Below, piece by piece: positions 22,277 through 32,043 of a stretch of DNA of 64,000 bases (positions are counted from its first letter, which is position 1; each line of letters starts with the position of its first letter). Below the pieces are notes generated by a model. It ran no database searches. It worked only from the letters and a program-made list of their open reading frames with translations, and was not told the origin of the DNA. The DNA comes from Desulfosarcina sp. (lineage in GTDB: Bacteria > Desulfobacterota > Desulfobacteria > Desulfobacterales > Desulfosarcinaceae), in the NCBI GenBank assembly GCA_014237405.1, contig JABZFO010000146.1:28642-92641 (forward strand), read 5' to 3'. Both the position numbers and the translations under genes were made by a program.

Positions 22277-23584
22277 TCAATTCCCTTCGACGAGTATTCG
22301 CAAGATGGTTTCCCGATCGGCATCGGGGTTCTGGTTTAAAATGGCGGCCACGCGGCGGGCAGTGTAGGCGGTTGCGATGGAGGTACCGGCATAGGTCCCC
22401 GGATCGCCTTGGTATCCAACCGGCAAATCGGCCACACCCGGTGCGGTCACGGATACGAAATCGCCGAAGTTGGACTGGTCCCACGGATCGCCGTTCGGGG
22501 CCAGGGCTCCTACGCCAATCACGCTATCATAGGCGGCCGGATAGACCGGATTGCCCGTGGGGGCGTTGCCTGCGGCGGCTACCAGAATCAATCCCTTTGC
22601 AGCAGCATAGCGGATGGCGGACTCCAGAAGCGGACTGGGCGTCTCCGACCCCCAGCTCAGGCTCAACACCCGTACGCCCTTTTCAACGGCAAAATCGATA
22701 CCCCGGATCAGGGTGTAGTTGGACGTGAAACCATTGTCGTCAAATGCACGGATGGCGACCACCGGGCTTCCGGCAGGTGTGTCAGGTCCGGCCCCCAAGG
22801 GGTTGACTGCCCCTGCGGCAATGAGGGCCATCTGTGTGCCGTGGCCCAATCCATCACTGACCTCGGCGCCCGGTGAGACGGCATCATATGCGGCCTGAAC
22901 ATAGGGGCTGCTTGTATAATCTGAAAGCAACCCGCTGTCCATCACCGCGACAGGTGTTGTGCCAGTCGATGGGGAACGGGACGGTGGTGGCGGCGGCGAC
23001 GACGGATCCAACCGTACGGGACTGCCCCCTTTCAGCGGATGGGCATAGTCCGGTTCGGCGTCCTGGATGCCGGGGGTGTTGGTGATTGTTTCAGCGATTG
23101 CCGGCACATCACTGCCATGGGGCAGGCGCAGCCGAACGATTCCCAATGGTGTGTATGCATCTATGATGGTGGCGCCCAACCGGTCCAGAAGGGCTGCCAG
23201 GGCGGCTTCCGTCATGTCCGGCGCCAGCCGGATCAGCAGGATGTCCTTCACGTGATAGGCGTCGACGCCCTTTTTGACGACGTTCAGGTTCGCGCTTTGT
23301 TGCAGCGGCCGGATCCGCGATTCCTGACCCTTATAAAAAATGCGGATTTCCCAGAGCCGAGGTTCGCTGGTTGTGGACGCCTTGTCCTTTCTCCAAATGA
23401 GAGCATAGTCGACGGATTTCAAGACACTTGATATGGCCAGAATGGTTGAAAGCGCCTGATTTTTTACGTCCAGGGTGAGCCGGTCATCCTGGATAAGCAC
23501 AACCGAGTCGGACGCCATTGTAATGGAAGGGGGTGGCGCCAGGCAGATCATGAGAATGAAAGTTACCGGTTTAAGCAGTTTCAT
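22277..23584 (-). CDS. Secreted S8-family (subtilisin-like) serine peptidase
   Basis: Signal peptide; VAVMDSG (Asp), GLGHGTQMA (His), AGTSIATAYTA (Ser). Confidence 0.88.
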   Translation of the reverse strand: MKLLKPVTFILMICLAPPPSITMASDSVVLIQDDRLTLDVKNQALSTILAISSVLKSVDYALIWRKDKASTTSEPRLWEIRIFYKGQESRIRPLQQSANLNVVKKGVDAYHVKDILLIRLAPDMTEAALAALLDRLGATIIDAYTPLGIVRLRLPHGSDVPAIAETITNTPGIQDAEPDYAHPLKGGSPVRLDPSSPPPPPSRSPSTGTTPVAVMDSGLLSDYTSSPYVQAAYDAVSPGAEVSDGLGHGTQMALIAAGAVNPLGAGPDTPAGSPVVAIRAFDDNGFTSNYTLIRGIDFAVEKGVRVLSLSWGSETPSPLLESAIRYAAAKGLILVAAAGNAPTGNPVYPAAYDSVIGVGALAPNGDPWDQSNFGDFVSVTAPGVADLPVGYQGDPGTYAGTSIATAYTARRVAAILNQNPDADRETILRILVEGN

Positions 23585-23604
23585 GGGTTGTTCACCTCGT
23601 CCCT

Positions 23605-26600
23605 TCAGGGGCTTTTTGGGGTGGGGGCAACCGGCGTTGCTTCCGTTGCGGATTTTTCCGACCCCAAATCCGCAGCACTCTCCACCAGCTTGAAGGGCGC
23701 CTTCAGCGTCCGCCCCATGATGCCGAGCAGGCCTTGGCCCACGGCTGACGGCGGTATGTGCACGACGGATACGTCGCTTAGCTTTCCCTCAATCCGCAAC
23801 GGTACGGTAATCAGGGACCCGCCGATGATATAGCTGATGATGGGCAGTTTATTGACAATGCGATCGACGGTTTTCAGGGGCGCGGTCAGCAGGATAATAT
23901 CAACCGTGGTGTCTTTCAGATCGATCTCTCCCTGGCCGGTGATCTTCAGGGAATTTCCGTCCAGCAGAATTTCGTCGAACTGCAGCTTCCCCCCACCGAT
24001 CTCGGCTTTTACATATGCTTTTGTATAACCGTATCCCTTTTCGGTGAGATCGGATTTTCCACCGGTGAATACCTCGGTGACATTGAGAATGGAAAAGATT
24101 TTCATCAGCACATTGGCATGCTCAATCCTTCCGTTGTCCGATGAGAATTCCATCTGCCCGGACATGAATTGGGCCGGGTCTTCCCGGGTGGGCGGCAGGT
24201 TGATCTCTCCGGTAAGGCTGTACTTTGCATCGGCCCTTACCGGCCTGTGCCAGAGGCAGGCGGCGGTCTCCTGAAGCGACGCGTCCGTCGCCGTGGGGGT
24301 GATGTGCAGACTCACGCCGTGGGGTGAGAATTCCAACTCCCCGGTGGTGGAGATACCGCACAGGTCTGCTTCATTCACCTGAATGCGGGTGTTGTCGCCG
24401 TCCGAGGGACAAACGTGGATGGTGTTTTTTGTTTCTCTGTCGTGTCGTTGTCGTTTCCTGCGGGTTTAAGGGCCCGGATCAATTCTTCGTCCAATCGGTC
24501 GGCTTCCACATTCATGTCAAATGTCAGGTCACCGCCCTTATGATCCACGATGCCGTCAACAACCAGCAGGCTGCTGCACAGGGATACCTCCGAGGGGGCG
24601 ATCGTCAGTTGGCCGCTGCTGCCGTCGATGGAAAATTTTCTCACGTCGATAGGATCGGAAACCAGACTGTGAATATGGAGTCCTTCTCCGGCCAGTTTTC
24701 CGGTAAATGAGGAATTCAGCGGTGCATGGGTGTCGATCACGGCCTGAAAATCCCCCTCGAGCCTGCCGGACAGGATTTGATTGTTTCGCAGCAGCCGGTC
24801 GGCAGTCTGTTTTTCGACATTTCCAGAAAAGGCCAACTCGATAACGGAAGCCTGTTTTCGTGCCGAAGCCCTTGCCTTTGAACGGTTTTCAACCCACCCA
24901 TGAAAGAAAACGTATCGGTGTCGTTCCATACGATGTTGACGCCGGAGAGATCCACGGGCGGTTTCATCTGCAGGCGCTCAGGGAAGGGCAGAATCGTGTT
25001 CAGCCACTCAATGGCCGCCTGACCCATGGATCCGTCGATATGCCACGTTACGGATTCAGTGTCGATGATGCCTTTGGATTGGTATGACGAAACAAAGGAG
25101 CCGTCCAGGAACTCAATGCTTACGTCTGTTGCTCGCTCCTTCCCGGGAATGTAGGTGATCTCACCACCGGAGAGCCTGACATCAAAGGGCACCAGGGGGC
25201 CTGTTATGCGAATGTCTTCCGGTGTACCGGAAATTTCGAAGGCCCAGTTTTCCGGTTCGGTGAGCGGGCCGCTGATCTCCAACATAGACACGCTTGCGTT
25301 GCCGGTTACCGCTTCGACATATTCGTAAGCCTTTTCCAGACCTTCGAAACCGGTGAGCCAGGTGTACAGGGGCGCTGCATCGACCGCCACCGAACGGCTC
25401 GATATCTTCAGAGTCGCTTCCTTTTCCCAATCGATGGCGGCATCCAGTCCTTTGAAAGTGGCACCCTTGAAGTGGCCGCTCACATTTTTAAAATCCACCC
25501 GGGCATCTTCATAGACAACATCGCCATCCATGCGTTCAAGATCGGCCTCGATGCCCGGGATGGTGACCAGACCCTGTGCCAGGTGGCCCGCAGCCTTCAT
25601 CTTGGTCAACTGCAAGCCGTTGCTGCCGGTTTCAAATCCGGCGAAATAGGTGGCATCGGTCAGGTGTCCTTCTTTGGCAACGGAAAAGGCCGTCCGGATT
25701 GCATCCAGGTCGCCGGCGATGGCACGGGTGACAGCGCCGGCAACGGCCACATCCAGCTGGCTGGCGGTGGCACGCACCTCGATGACAGATCTGCCCGCAT
25801 CACCCGCGGGTTTGATGATAGCGGCGGCCGAGAGGTCCAATGCCGGCTGAGCGGACTGCAGGGTGTCGATGGATAGCGAGAGGCTTTTGTCGGCATAGTC
25901 AACGGCACCTGCGATGGTGGCCGCGTCCAGATCCAGCTTCAGGCCCTTGCGCATGACCGTCAGGGAGGGGAACTGAAGGTCAAACCGGCAATGCATTGTT
26001 TCAGGTCCGTCGACGGTGAAGGTGGCTTTGACCGTTGCCTGGGTATCTTCGGTGGTGATGTCGCCGGGAAGGGAGGCATAGAACAACAGGGGACGCACGT
26101 TTATGTCGGTCAGCGTGACTTGTCCGCTGGCCTGCATGGCTTCAATGTCGGCTTTGGCACTGACGTCCAGATTACCGGTAAGGTCTGATCGGCAGAGCAG
26201 GTTCAGCGACAGGTTACCGTCATCATTTTCCACAGAGGCATCGATGCCGGCAATCCGAAGATCCGGTGCATCGGGGAACGCCAGGGTAACCGTTCCCCCC
26301 TCAATCTGCAGATCCGTTCCCGGATCGATGGCCGCCAGGGCGCCAAAAAGACCTCCGATGGTCGTTTTGACTCCATCTTCAAGAGAACGGCCCCCTTTAT
26401 CCTTCGGCGAATCCGGTGTCTTGCTCGAGTCTGAACCCACGAGGACCTTGATTTCGGGGGAAGCCAGCACAAGGCGCCGGACGCTGAACCGACCTGTCAG
26501 GAGCGGCAAGATCCTGGGGTAGACCGACAACTCCTTCGCGTAGACTTCGAATGCCTCCGGCCGGCGCAGATGAATGTCGCGGGCCTTCAAGTGTGGCAGG

Positions 26601-26794
26601 GGCAGAAAGCTGATGTCCAGACGGTCATAATCCAATGCGCCGCCGGTTGCCTGGGCGGTTTTGGTGACGATGAACGATTTCACCATCTCGCGGTTGGCCA
26701 GCAGGTGGGTGATCAGGGCAGCCGCCAGCAGCAGGGCCATGACGATGCCGGCGCACCCGACACTGACCATGAATAGTTTTTTGGTACGGCGCAT
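23605..26794 (-). pseudogene. AsmA-family membrane-anchored protein split over three frames (junctions near 24405-24460 and 24865-24895)
   Basis: ORFs 24737..26794, 24375..24929 and 23605..24378 are successive minus-strand segments of one AsmA-like protein; C-terminus NEADLCGISTTGELEF...YIIGGSLITVPLRIEGKLSDVSV. Confidence 0.75.
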
Positions 26795-27460
26795 TTATTT
26801 TCCTTCGGCTCGGCCCAAAAATTTGCCCACCAGCATGGCAATGAGGATGGTTAAGTACAGCTGACCGGTGACGGCGATGAGCACCGCCATGGATCGGGAC
26901 AGATGGTACACCGGGGTAACGTCCCCGTAGCCCAGGGTGGATAGGGTCACAAAGCTGAAATAGATGAAATCATTAAACTGCGGCGTGCTTTCACCGGGGA
27001 AGTTGATCGCATGGCTTCCTGAAGTAAAAACAGAGTGATGCATCACATCTGAAATGGCCAGCAGCACTCCGCCCAAAACACCGAGCAGCAGGTAGCCGTT
27101 GATGGAACTGAGGATGATGGTGGGGGTTACATCCTGGCTGCGGGCGATGTTGCGGATCATCATAACGACGATGGCCACCAGGAAAAGGAATGTCGTGATA
27201 CTGTCTACCAAGTAAACAATGTGGTTTTCTACGAAATGGCCGATCCACGTGGTGGCTGCCGTTGCCGTTCCCATCGGAAGAAGTATTTTTAACGATTTGG
27301 TGGAGAAATCCACCGAGAAAATGCCCGAGAAATAAATTGCCGTCAACAGCAGGTCCCGCACCAGTGAATCCCTGCCTCTGAACAAGGGAAACAGGATGAT
27401 CAGGGCCAGCAGGCAAACCAGCAGGGTAATGTTGTTGCGGGCGAGGTTTTTTAACTTCAT
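26795..27460 (-). CDS. Two-TM potassium/ion channel family protein
   Basis: Hydrophobic segments and pore motif FVTLSTLGYGDVTPV. Confidence 0.88.
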   Translation of the reverse strand: MKLKNLARNNITLLVCLLALIILFPLFRGRDSLVRDLLLTAIYFSGIFSVDFSTKSLKILLPMGTATAATTWIGHFVENHIVYLVDSITTFLFLVAIVVMMIRNIARSQDVTPTIILSSINGYLLLGVLGGVLLAISDVMHHSVFTSGSHAINFPGESTPQFNDFIYFSFVTLSTLGYGDVTPVYHLSRSMAVLIAVTGQLYLTILIAMLVGKFLGRAEGK

Positions 27461-27584
27461 GTCGAAAACAGTTCCGGCCGGCTTGCCATGTCTGCGATTG
27501 CCGGCCCGGAACCGAGACGTTGTGGTTTCCGGCGGTCTTGTCTGCCGGTAATGGTTTCCCTGCGGTTCGCATCCTCCCGGCAGG

Positions 27585-28294
27585 CTATTGAGCCAGCGGG
27601 ATCCACCGCTTGATAACGGTTTGCATCTTGCCCTGCCGGTTGGCCTGGCCGATGAAGGCGTTCACCGCTTCAAGCAGATCGGGGTCATCATAGGCGCATC
27701 GTGGATGAATACATCGATACGCCCGGCGACCAGGGCCTTCAAGGCCTCCTCCTGATTTGGAAAGGCCTTTAAGGATTTGGCACCGGTGCTCTTGCGGCGG
27801 GTGAATGATTCCCCGGTAGTGCCTTTAACCACGCCTATTCGCCAGGTGATGGACTGGGCCAGTACGGTTTCAACATTCTTAATGAACGCAAACTTGTGCA
27901 AATCCTTCACTAAAATCATCAGCCCGCTTTTAAAATAGGGCTTTGAAAATGCAATCTTATATTCTCTTGCCAGGGTGACGGACATACCGGACATGATGAT
28001 ATCCGTCCGGTTGTCCAGCAGTGCGGGTATCTGGTCTTCCCATGGGATTTCGACAAACACAGCGGTCTTTTCGAGGTATTCCGCCAAGGCCACGGCCATC
28101 TCGGCTTCAAGGCCGGTAATCTCCTCACCCTGCTTGTAGATCAGCGGCGGTGAGTCCGCTGAAACCCCCACCCGCAAAATGCTCGGATCCGCCTCGACGA
28201 CAGCAGGCGGCGTTGTGGCGCACCCGAACAGGGTCAAGGCAAAACCAACAGTCATTGCCAGAACGCACCGTGTCATTCGAAAAGAGATCTTCAT
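27585..28294 (-). pseudogene. Family 3 extracellular solute-binding lipoprotein with apparent internal deletion/frame jump near 27685-27697
   Basis: Lipobox-like LTLFGCAT; LRVGVSADSPPLIYKQGEEITGLEAEMAVALAEYL...VFIHDAPM, then DDPDLLEAVNAFIGQANRQGKMQTVIKRWIPLAQ* in another frame. Confidence 0.8.
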
Positions 28295-28304
28295 GCGTCA
28301 GCCT

Positions 28305-28342
28305 TTTTTATTTTTACATTGAAAGCCTGGTCCTCTGGGCCA
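28305..28342. repeat. Dispersed intergenic repeat, family 2 copy B
   Basis: ttttttatttttacattgaaagcctggtcctctgggcc; compare 21639..21676. Confidence 0.75.
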
Positions 28343-28352
28343 GGCTTTTTAC
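28324..28352. terminator. Bidirectional-looking hairpin terminator
   Basis: aaagcctggtcctctgggccaggctttttac. Confidence 0.6.
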
Positions 28353-28368
28353 ATTCAACGCACAAACG

Positions 28369-29187
28369 CTATTTCAAATTTAACAACCATGAAGGGTCTT
28401 CGATCCATTTGACCTTCATCTTGATCAACTCGTCGGACTCCCTCATGGTATTGAGAAAGTTGGTGGTCCAATTCATCAGGTGCGCATCTCCCGCCGGCAT
28501 GGCGATGCCCAGCGGTTCGTAGGTAAACGGGGTGATCAGTGAAACCAGCCCTTCGTCGGGGTGCCGCAACAGCGACAGTATACAGACGTGGTAGTCCGCC
28601 ACCAGAGCATCCACCTTGTTGGTGAGAACCATGTCTACAGCGTCCTCGTAGTTTTTGGCCGTGACCAGACGGGCTTTGGGCATCAGCGTCTCCACCAGGG
28701 TGGCACTGGTGGAGCTCTCCAGGGCCGTGTAGGCGAACGCCTCCGAATTGAGTTTTGAGGTGTCCTCGGAGGTCACCAGGGACTTGAACCTGGTCAACAG
28801 AGCTTTGCCGGAGATGTGGTAGGGGCCAGCAAAGGCAACTTTCATGTTTCGTTCGGGGGTGATGGTCATGCCGGAAATCACCATGTCCACTTCACCGGCT
28901 TCCAGTGCGGGCAGCAGATCGGGGAAGGGTTTGATCACCAGGCTCAGTTCAACTCCCATGGCACTGGCCATATATCTGGCCAGATCCACATCCAGACCCA
29001 TGGGGACACCGGATTTATCCAGCATATTCAGCGGCGGCATATTGGCTGCCGTGCCCACGCGAAGGACACCGCTTTGGGTAATCCGGTCCAGGTTCGGGGA
29101 TGTCATTGTACCGCTGTTCGTATGGGCACACGCTGTGGCAAAAACAAGAACAAGTAACAGGAGCAGGCCGCGTTTAAACTGTTTCAT
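28369..29187 (-). CDS. Family 3 extracellular solute-binding lipoprotein
   Basis: Lipobox VFATACAH; LRVGTAANMPPLNMLDKSGVPMGLDVDLARYMASAMGVEL. Confidence 0.9.
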   Translation of the reverse strand: MKQFKRGLLLLLVLVFATACAHTNSGTMTSPNLDRITQSGVLRVGTAANMPPLNMLDKSGVPMGLDVDLARYMASAMGVELSLVIKPFPDLLPALEAGEVDMVISGMTITPERNMKVAFAGPYHISGKALLTRFKSLVTSEDTSKLNSEAFAYTALESSTSATLVETLMPKARLVTAKNYEDAVDMVLTNKVDALVADYHVCILSLLRHPDEGLVSLITPFTYEPLGIAMPAGDAHLMNWTTNFLNTMRESDELIKMKVKWIEDPSWLLNLK

Positions 29188-29269
29188 TTCTTTTCTCCTC
29201 TTTTCGGTAAATGGTGATTGAGATAAACGAATAGCATATATATAGGTCGTTCAACGGGTGGGATGGCGG

Positions 29270-29707
29270 TTATTCCCAGCCGGCCACCTCATACCCTTTT
29301 TCGAAAAGGCAGCGTTCGACAATCCCTCTGAACACTGGGGGCGGATTGTCCTGCGCCATCATGCCGACAGCCATCGAGGCCGTACCGCCGCCAACGGCAC
29401 CGGCCACGGCACCCTGACCGGGATCACCCCCAAGTACGGCGGCAGCGGCTGCGCCGGCGACGGCTAGGGCGGCAGCATCGTTGGCTGCATCCTGAGATAC
29501 CTGCGCTTCACTGTTCTCACTGGCACCGGTTTCCCGGGCCATCATCCAGCAGTCTTCAATATCCGCCAGAGCAGCTTCTCTGCCCATGATTTCAAAGTGG
29601 GCATTGGGGTATAGGATCGGTCGTTTGACCGACTCATCAAAGGCCGATGCCGTCAGCGGAGACAGCAAAATCAGAATGCTCGCACAGGCAGTTATGAATT
29701 GTTTCAT
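29270..29707 (-). CDS. Glycine-zipper-containing secreted protein
   Basis: Signal peptide; AALAVAGAAAAAVLGGDPGQGAVAGAVGGGTASMAVG. Confidence 0.7.
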   Translation of the reverse strand: MKQFITACASILILLSPLTASAFDESVKRPILYPNAHFEIMGREAALADIEDCWMMARETGASENSEAQVSQDAANDAAALAVAGAAAAAVLGGDPGQGAVAGAVGGGTASMAVGMMAQDNPPPVFRGIVERCLFEKGYEVAGWE

Positions 29708-29936
29708 ATGCCACCTTTCAGTTCAAGAAAATCCTGGAACCTATCCGGCTGCCGCCAGGATACCGAATGAAAATAAGTGATCTTTTCAGTTTGCCAGCGG
29801 GCAGAATCATACCCGCGCAGGTGATGGCAGGTCAATTTATTTTTTCCGCGGCCCTAATCTCAATGGGACCCAAGGATGACAGATGGTTCATTCTTTTGCA
29901 GGCCTTTCGTCTTCGCAAAGGCTTTGCCGGGACACG

Positions 29937-29976
29937 TGATCTTGAACGAAAATCCTCGTTTCTGGACGGACACTAC
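29937..29976. repeat. Dispersed intergenic repeat, copy B
   Basis: tgatcttgaacgaaaatcctcgtttctggacggacactac; see 12531..12570. Confidence 0.85.
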
Positions 29977-31467
29977 CTAATCACCGTTGCTGTCCACCCA
30001 TTGGTCCAGGGGGACCGGCTGGACAATACGGCATGACATGGGCTTCCATTGGCAGGCGGCGCTGATTTCGATTCCGGACTGGATGATGGATACCGGACGG
30101 TCCGATGAGACCACCACGACGATGATATTCTCATGTTCGGCGGTAAATCGCAGGGCCGAATTGTAGCGGGCACCGCGGGCCCGGTTTTCGCCCATGATGG
30201 CCCGTCCGTCCAGCAGACAGGCAAACCCGTGAAGGTGAAGGTCGGCGCCGATGTGAAGGGCGCCGTCCACCCGGAACAGGGATTTGGCCAGGTCGAGGAT
30301 TGCCGGCTCCCGCAGGTCCAGGGGACGGCCGAAACATTGGCCGGAGATGGCCACCGGCGAGGGGTTTAGGTCCAGGACCAGGGTGGCCCCGTGCTTCTGG
30401 TCTTCGGCCTGATGAACCAGCGCGGTAATAATTTTATAAACGGTGTTGCCCGTTTCCGGATCGAGGTCCGATTCCAGCAGCACCTCTTCCAGATGAACCA
30501 GGTTGGCCCGCCGGGTGGTGGACTGGTAGGTGCCATCGGCAAAGCTGCATACCGTGTCGTCAACGACCCGCAGAAAACCGTGCCTTCCATTGAAGTCGGC
30601 GGTTATGAAAAAATCCGGCAGGTTGTCGTCGGCAATCCCGGCCACGCAGCGGCCGTCGGAAATCAGTTTGAGGTCCGACTGCTCCACGGCGGCCAAAAGT
30701 TTGCGAACATGTTTGATGTTTTCCATGGCTGGCTGTTCCGAGTGGGAAAACTGGGCCAGAAACGGTATGTGAGCCAGTGCCTTGGGTTCCACGAACACCA
30801 GTTTTCCCCGGGGCCATGCCCCCTCTTCCATGGTTCTCGAGATTTCAAGAATCGCATCCAAAATGGGGTATATCCGAAGCTTGGTGTCCCAGCCCAGGAG
30901 CACGTTCATGCGGTCTACCACATCATCGCGGACGGCATGGGTGGCGTATTCTCGAAGGAAACTGCCCGAGATGCCGGTGTAGAAGACACTCTCGCTGGCC
31001 ATGTCATGAGAAAATCGCCAGGCCGCATGTTCCATCCACCGTTCGGTAGGCCCGGTGCTGCACATGTCCGGGTGATGCTCGGTAAACCACATCTGGTAGT
31101 AAACGGAGCCGGAACGGCCGCCATGGGAAATCAGTCCGGCCAGTTGAAGGTTCTTTTCCCGTATGATGTGGCTGTATTTCAGGCTGCCGCGTTGGATGGG
31201 GAGGTGTTTTCGCCATGCCTGGTTCTCCATATACAGTTCCTTCAACCGCGGTTCGTGGCCGGATAGAAGGTTCTGCGGATCAAAGACGAACATGGGTTGT
31301 TCCGGTCCCATGGCAAAGACGATGGCTGCCCGGCTGGGGCCCGAAAAATGGGACAGACCATCACGAAGGCCATCCAGGGTGTCGCCGATGCAATGGCAGG
31401 TAAAGGCGTTGATGTTCACGTTGATGTTCCGTAGGTTTTCGGATTCGGAAAAAGGACCATCAGACAT
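29977..31467 (-). CDS. DisA_N (diadenylate cyclase-like) domain protein with long N-terminal region
   Basis: C-terminal DGALHIGADLHLHGFACLLDG...ENRARGARYNSALRFTAEHENIIVVVVSSDRPVSIIQSG resembles the DAC fold (DGA present; RHR position reads RYN). Confidence 0.72.
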   Translation of the reverse strand: MSDGPFSESENLRNINVNINAFTCHCIGDTLDGLRDGLSHFSGPSRAAIVFAMGPEQPMFVFDPQNLLSGHEPRLKELYMENQAWRKHLPIQRGSLKYSHIIREKNLQLAGLISHGGRSGSVYYQMWFTEHHPDMCSTGPTERWMEHAAWRFSHDMASESVFYTGISGSFLREYATHAVRDDVVDRMNVLLGWDTKLRIYPILDAILEISRTMEEGAWPRGKLVFVEPKALAHIPFLAQFSHSEQPAMENIKHVRKLLAAVEQSDLKLISDGRCVAGIADDNLPDFFITADFNGRHGFLRVVDDTVCSFADGTYQSTTRRANLVHLEEVLLESDLDPETGNTVYKIITALVHQAEDQKHGATLVLDLNPSPVAISGQCFGRPLDLREPAILDLAKSLFRVDGALHIGADLHLHGFACLLDGRAIMGENRARGARYNSALRFTAEHENIIVVVVSSDRPVSIIQSGIEISAACQWKPMSCRIVQPVPLDQWVDSNGD

Positions 31468-31616
31468 AATCTGCCCAAGGTCTTAATTCACCCTGTTGGT
31501 TTTGTCAATTGACTGCCGGGATGCTGTCCGCGATACCCTGGTCCATCCATGCCATCGATAGATATTACCTATCGGGAATCGCTTTGGGAAAAAACGCAGA
31601 AATGCAAATAATTTTC

Positions 31617-31644
31617 TTGATTTCCCCTATGGCGGTGCTATTAT
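31617..31644 (+). promoter_or_regulatory. Candidate sigma70-like promoter of the cold-shock gene
   Basis: TTGATT (31617) - 16 nt - TATTAT (31639). Confidence 0.45.
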
Positions 31645-31770
31645 TGCGGCAATCGAAGGTTCGTTTCATCTTGGCGGGCCGGTTTCGTTATGAAGGTGTT
31701 GGTCATGTTCGTCAGTGGCACCCTTTATGTATGAAGCAAGAGAATTTTTTTTTGAAAGGAGGGTGCCAGC

Positions 31771-31971
31771 ATGGTTAACGGCGTAGTTAAGTGGTTTAAC
31801 AGCAGCAAAGGCTACGGCTTCATTGAACAGGAAGATGGGCCGGATGTGTTCGTCCATCATTCAGGTATCAATTCAGACGGTTTCCGGTCTCTCAACGAAG
31901 GCGACCGGGTCACCTTTGAGATCGTTCAGGGTCCCAAAGGACCGTCCGCAGCTAACGTAACGGTTGTCTAA
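31771..31971 (+). CDS. Cold-shock protein (CspA family)
   Basis: [30 protein letters not shown]. Confidence 0.97.
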   Translation: MVNGVVKWFNSSKGYGFIEQEDGPDVFVHHSGINSDGFRSLNEGDRVTFEIVQGPKGPSAANVTVV

Positions 31972-31988
31972 AGTTCCGATCTGATAAG

Positions 31989-32036
31989 AAAAAAAAAGGG
32001 GCATGTTCGTTCCACCGAGCATGCCCCTTTTTTTAA
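31989..32036 (+). terminator. Rho-independent terminator
   Basis: aaaaaaaggggcatgttcgttccaccgagcatgcccctttttt. Confidence 0.8.
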
Positions 32037-32043
32037 AGAAAGT

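Noticed and set aside
29767-30036. 89-aa plus-strand ORF
   Set aside because: Built from intergenic sequence including the 39-nt repeat; overlaps the end of the DisA-like gene.
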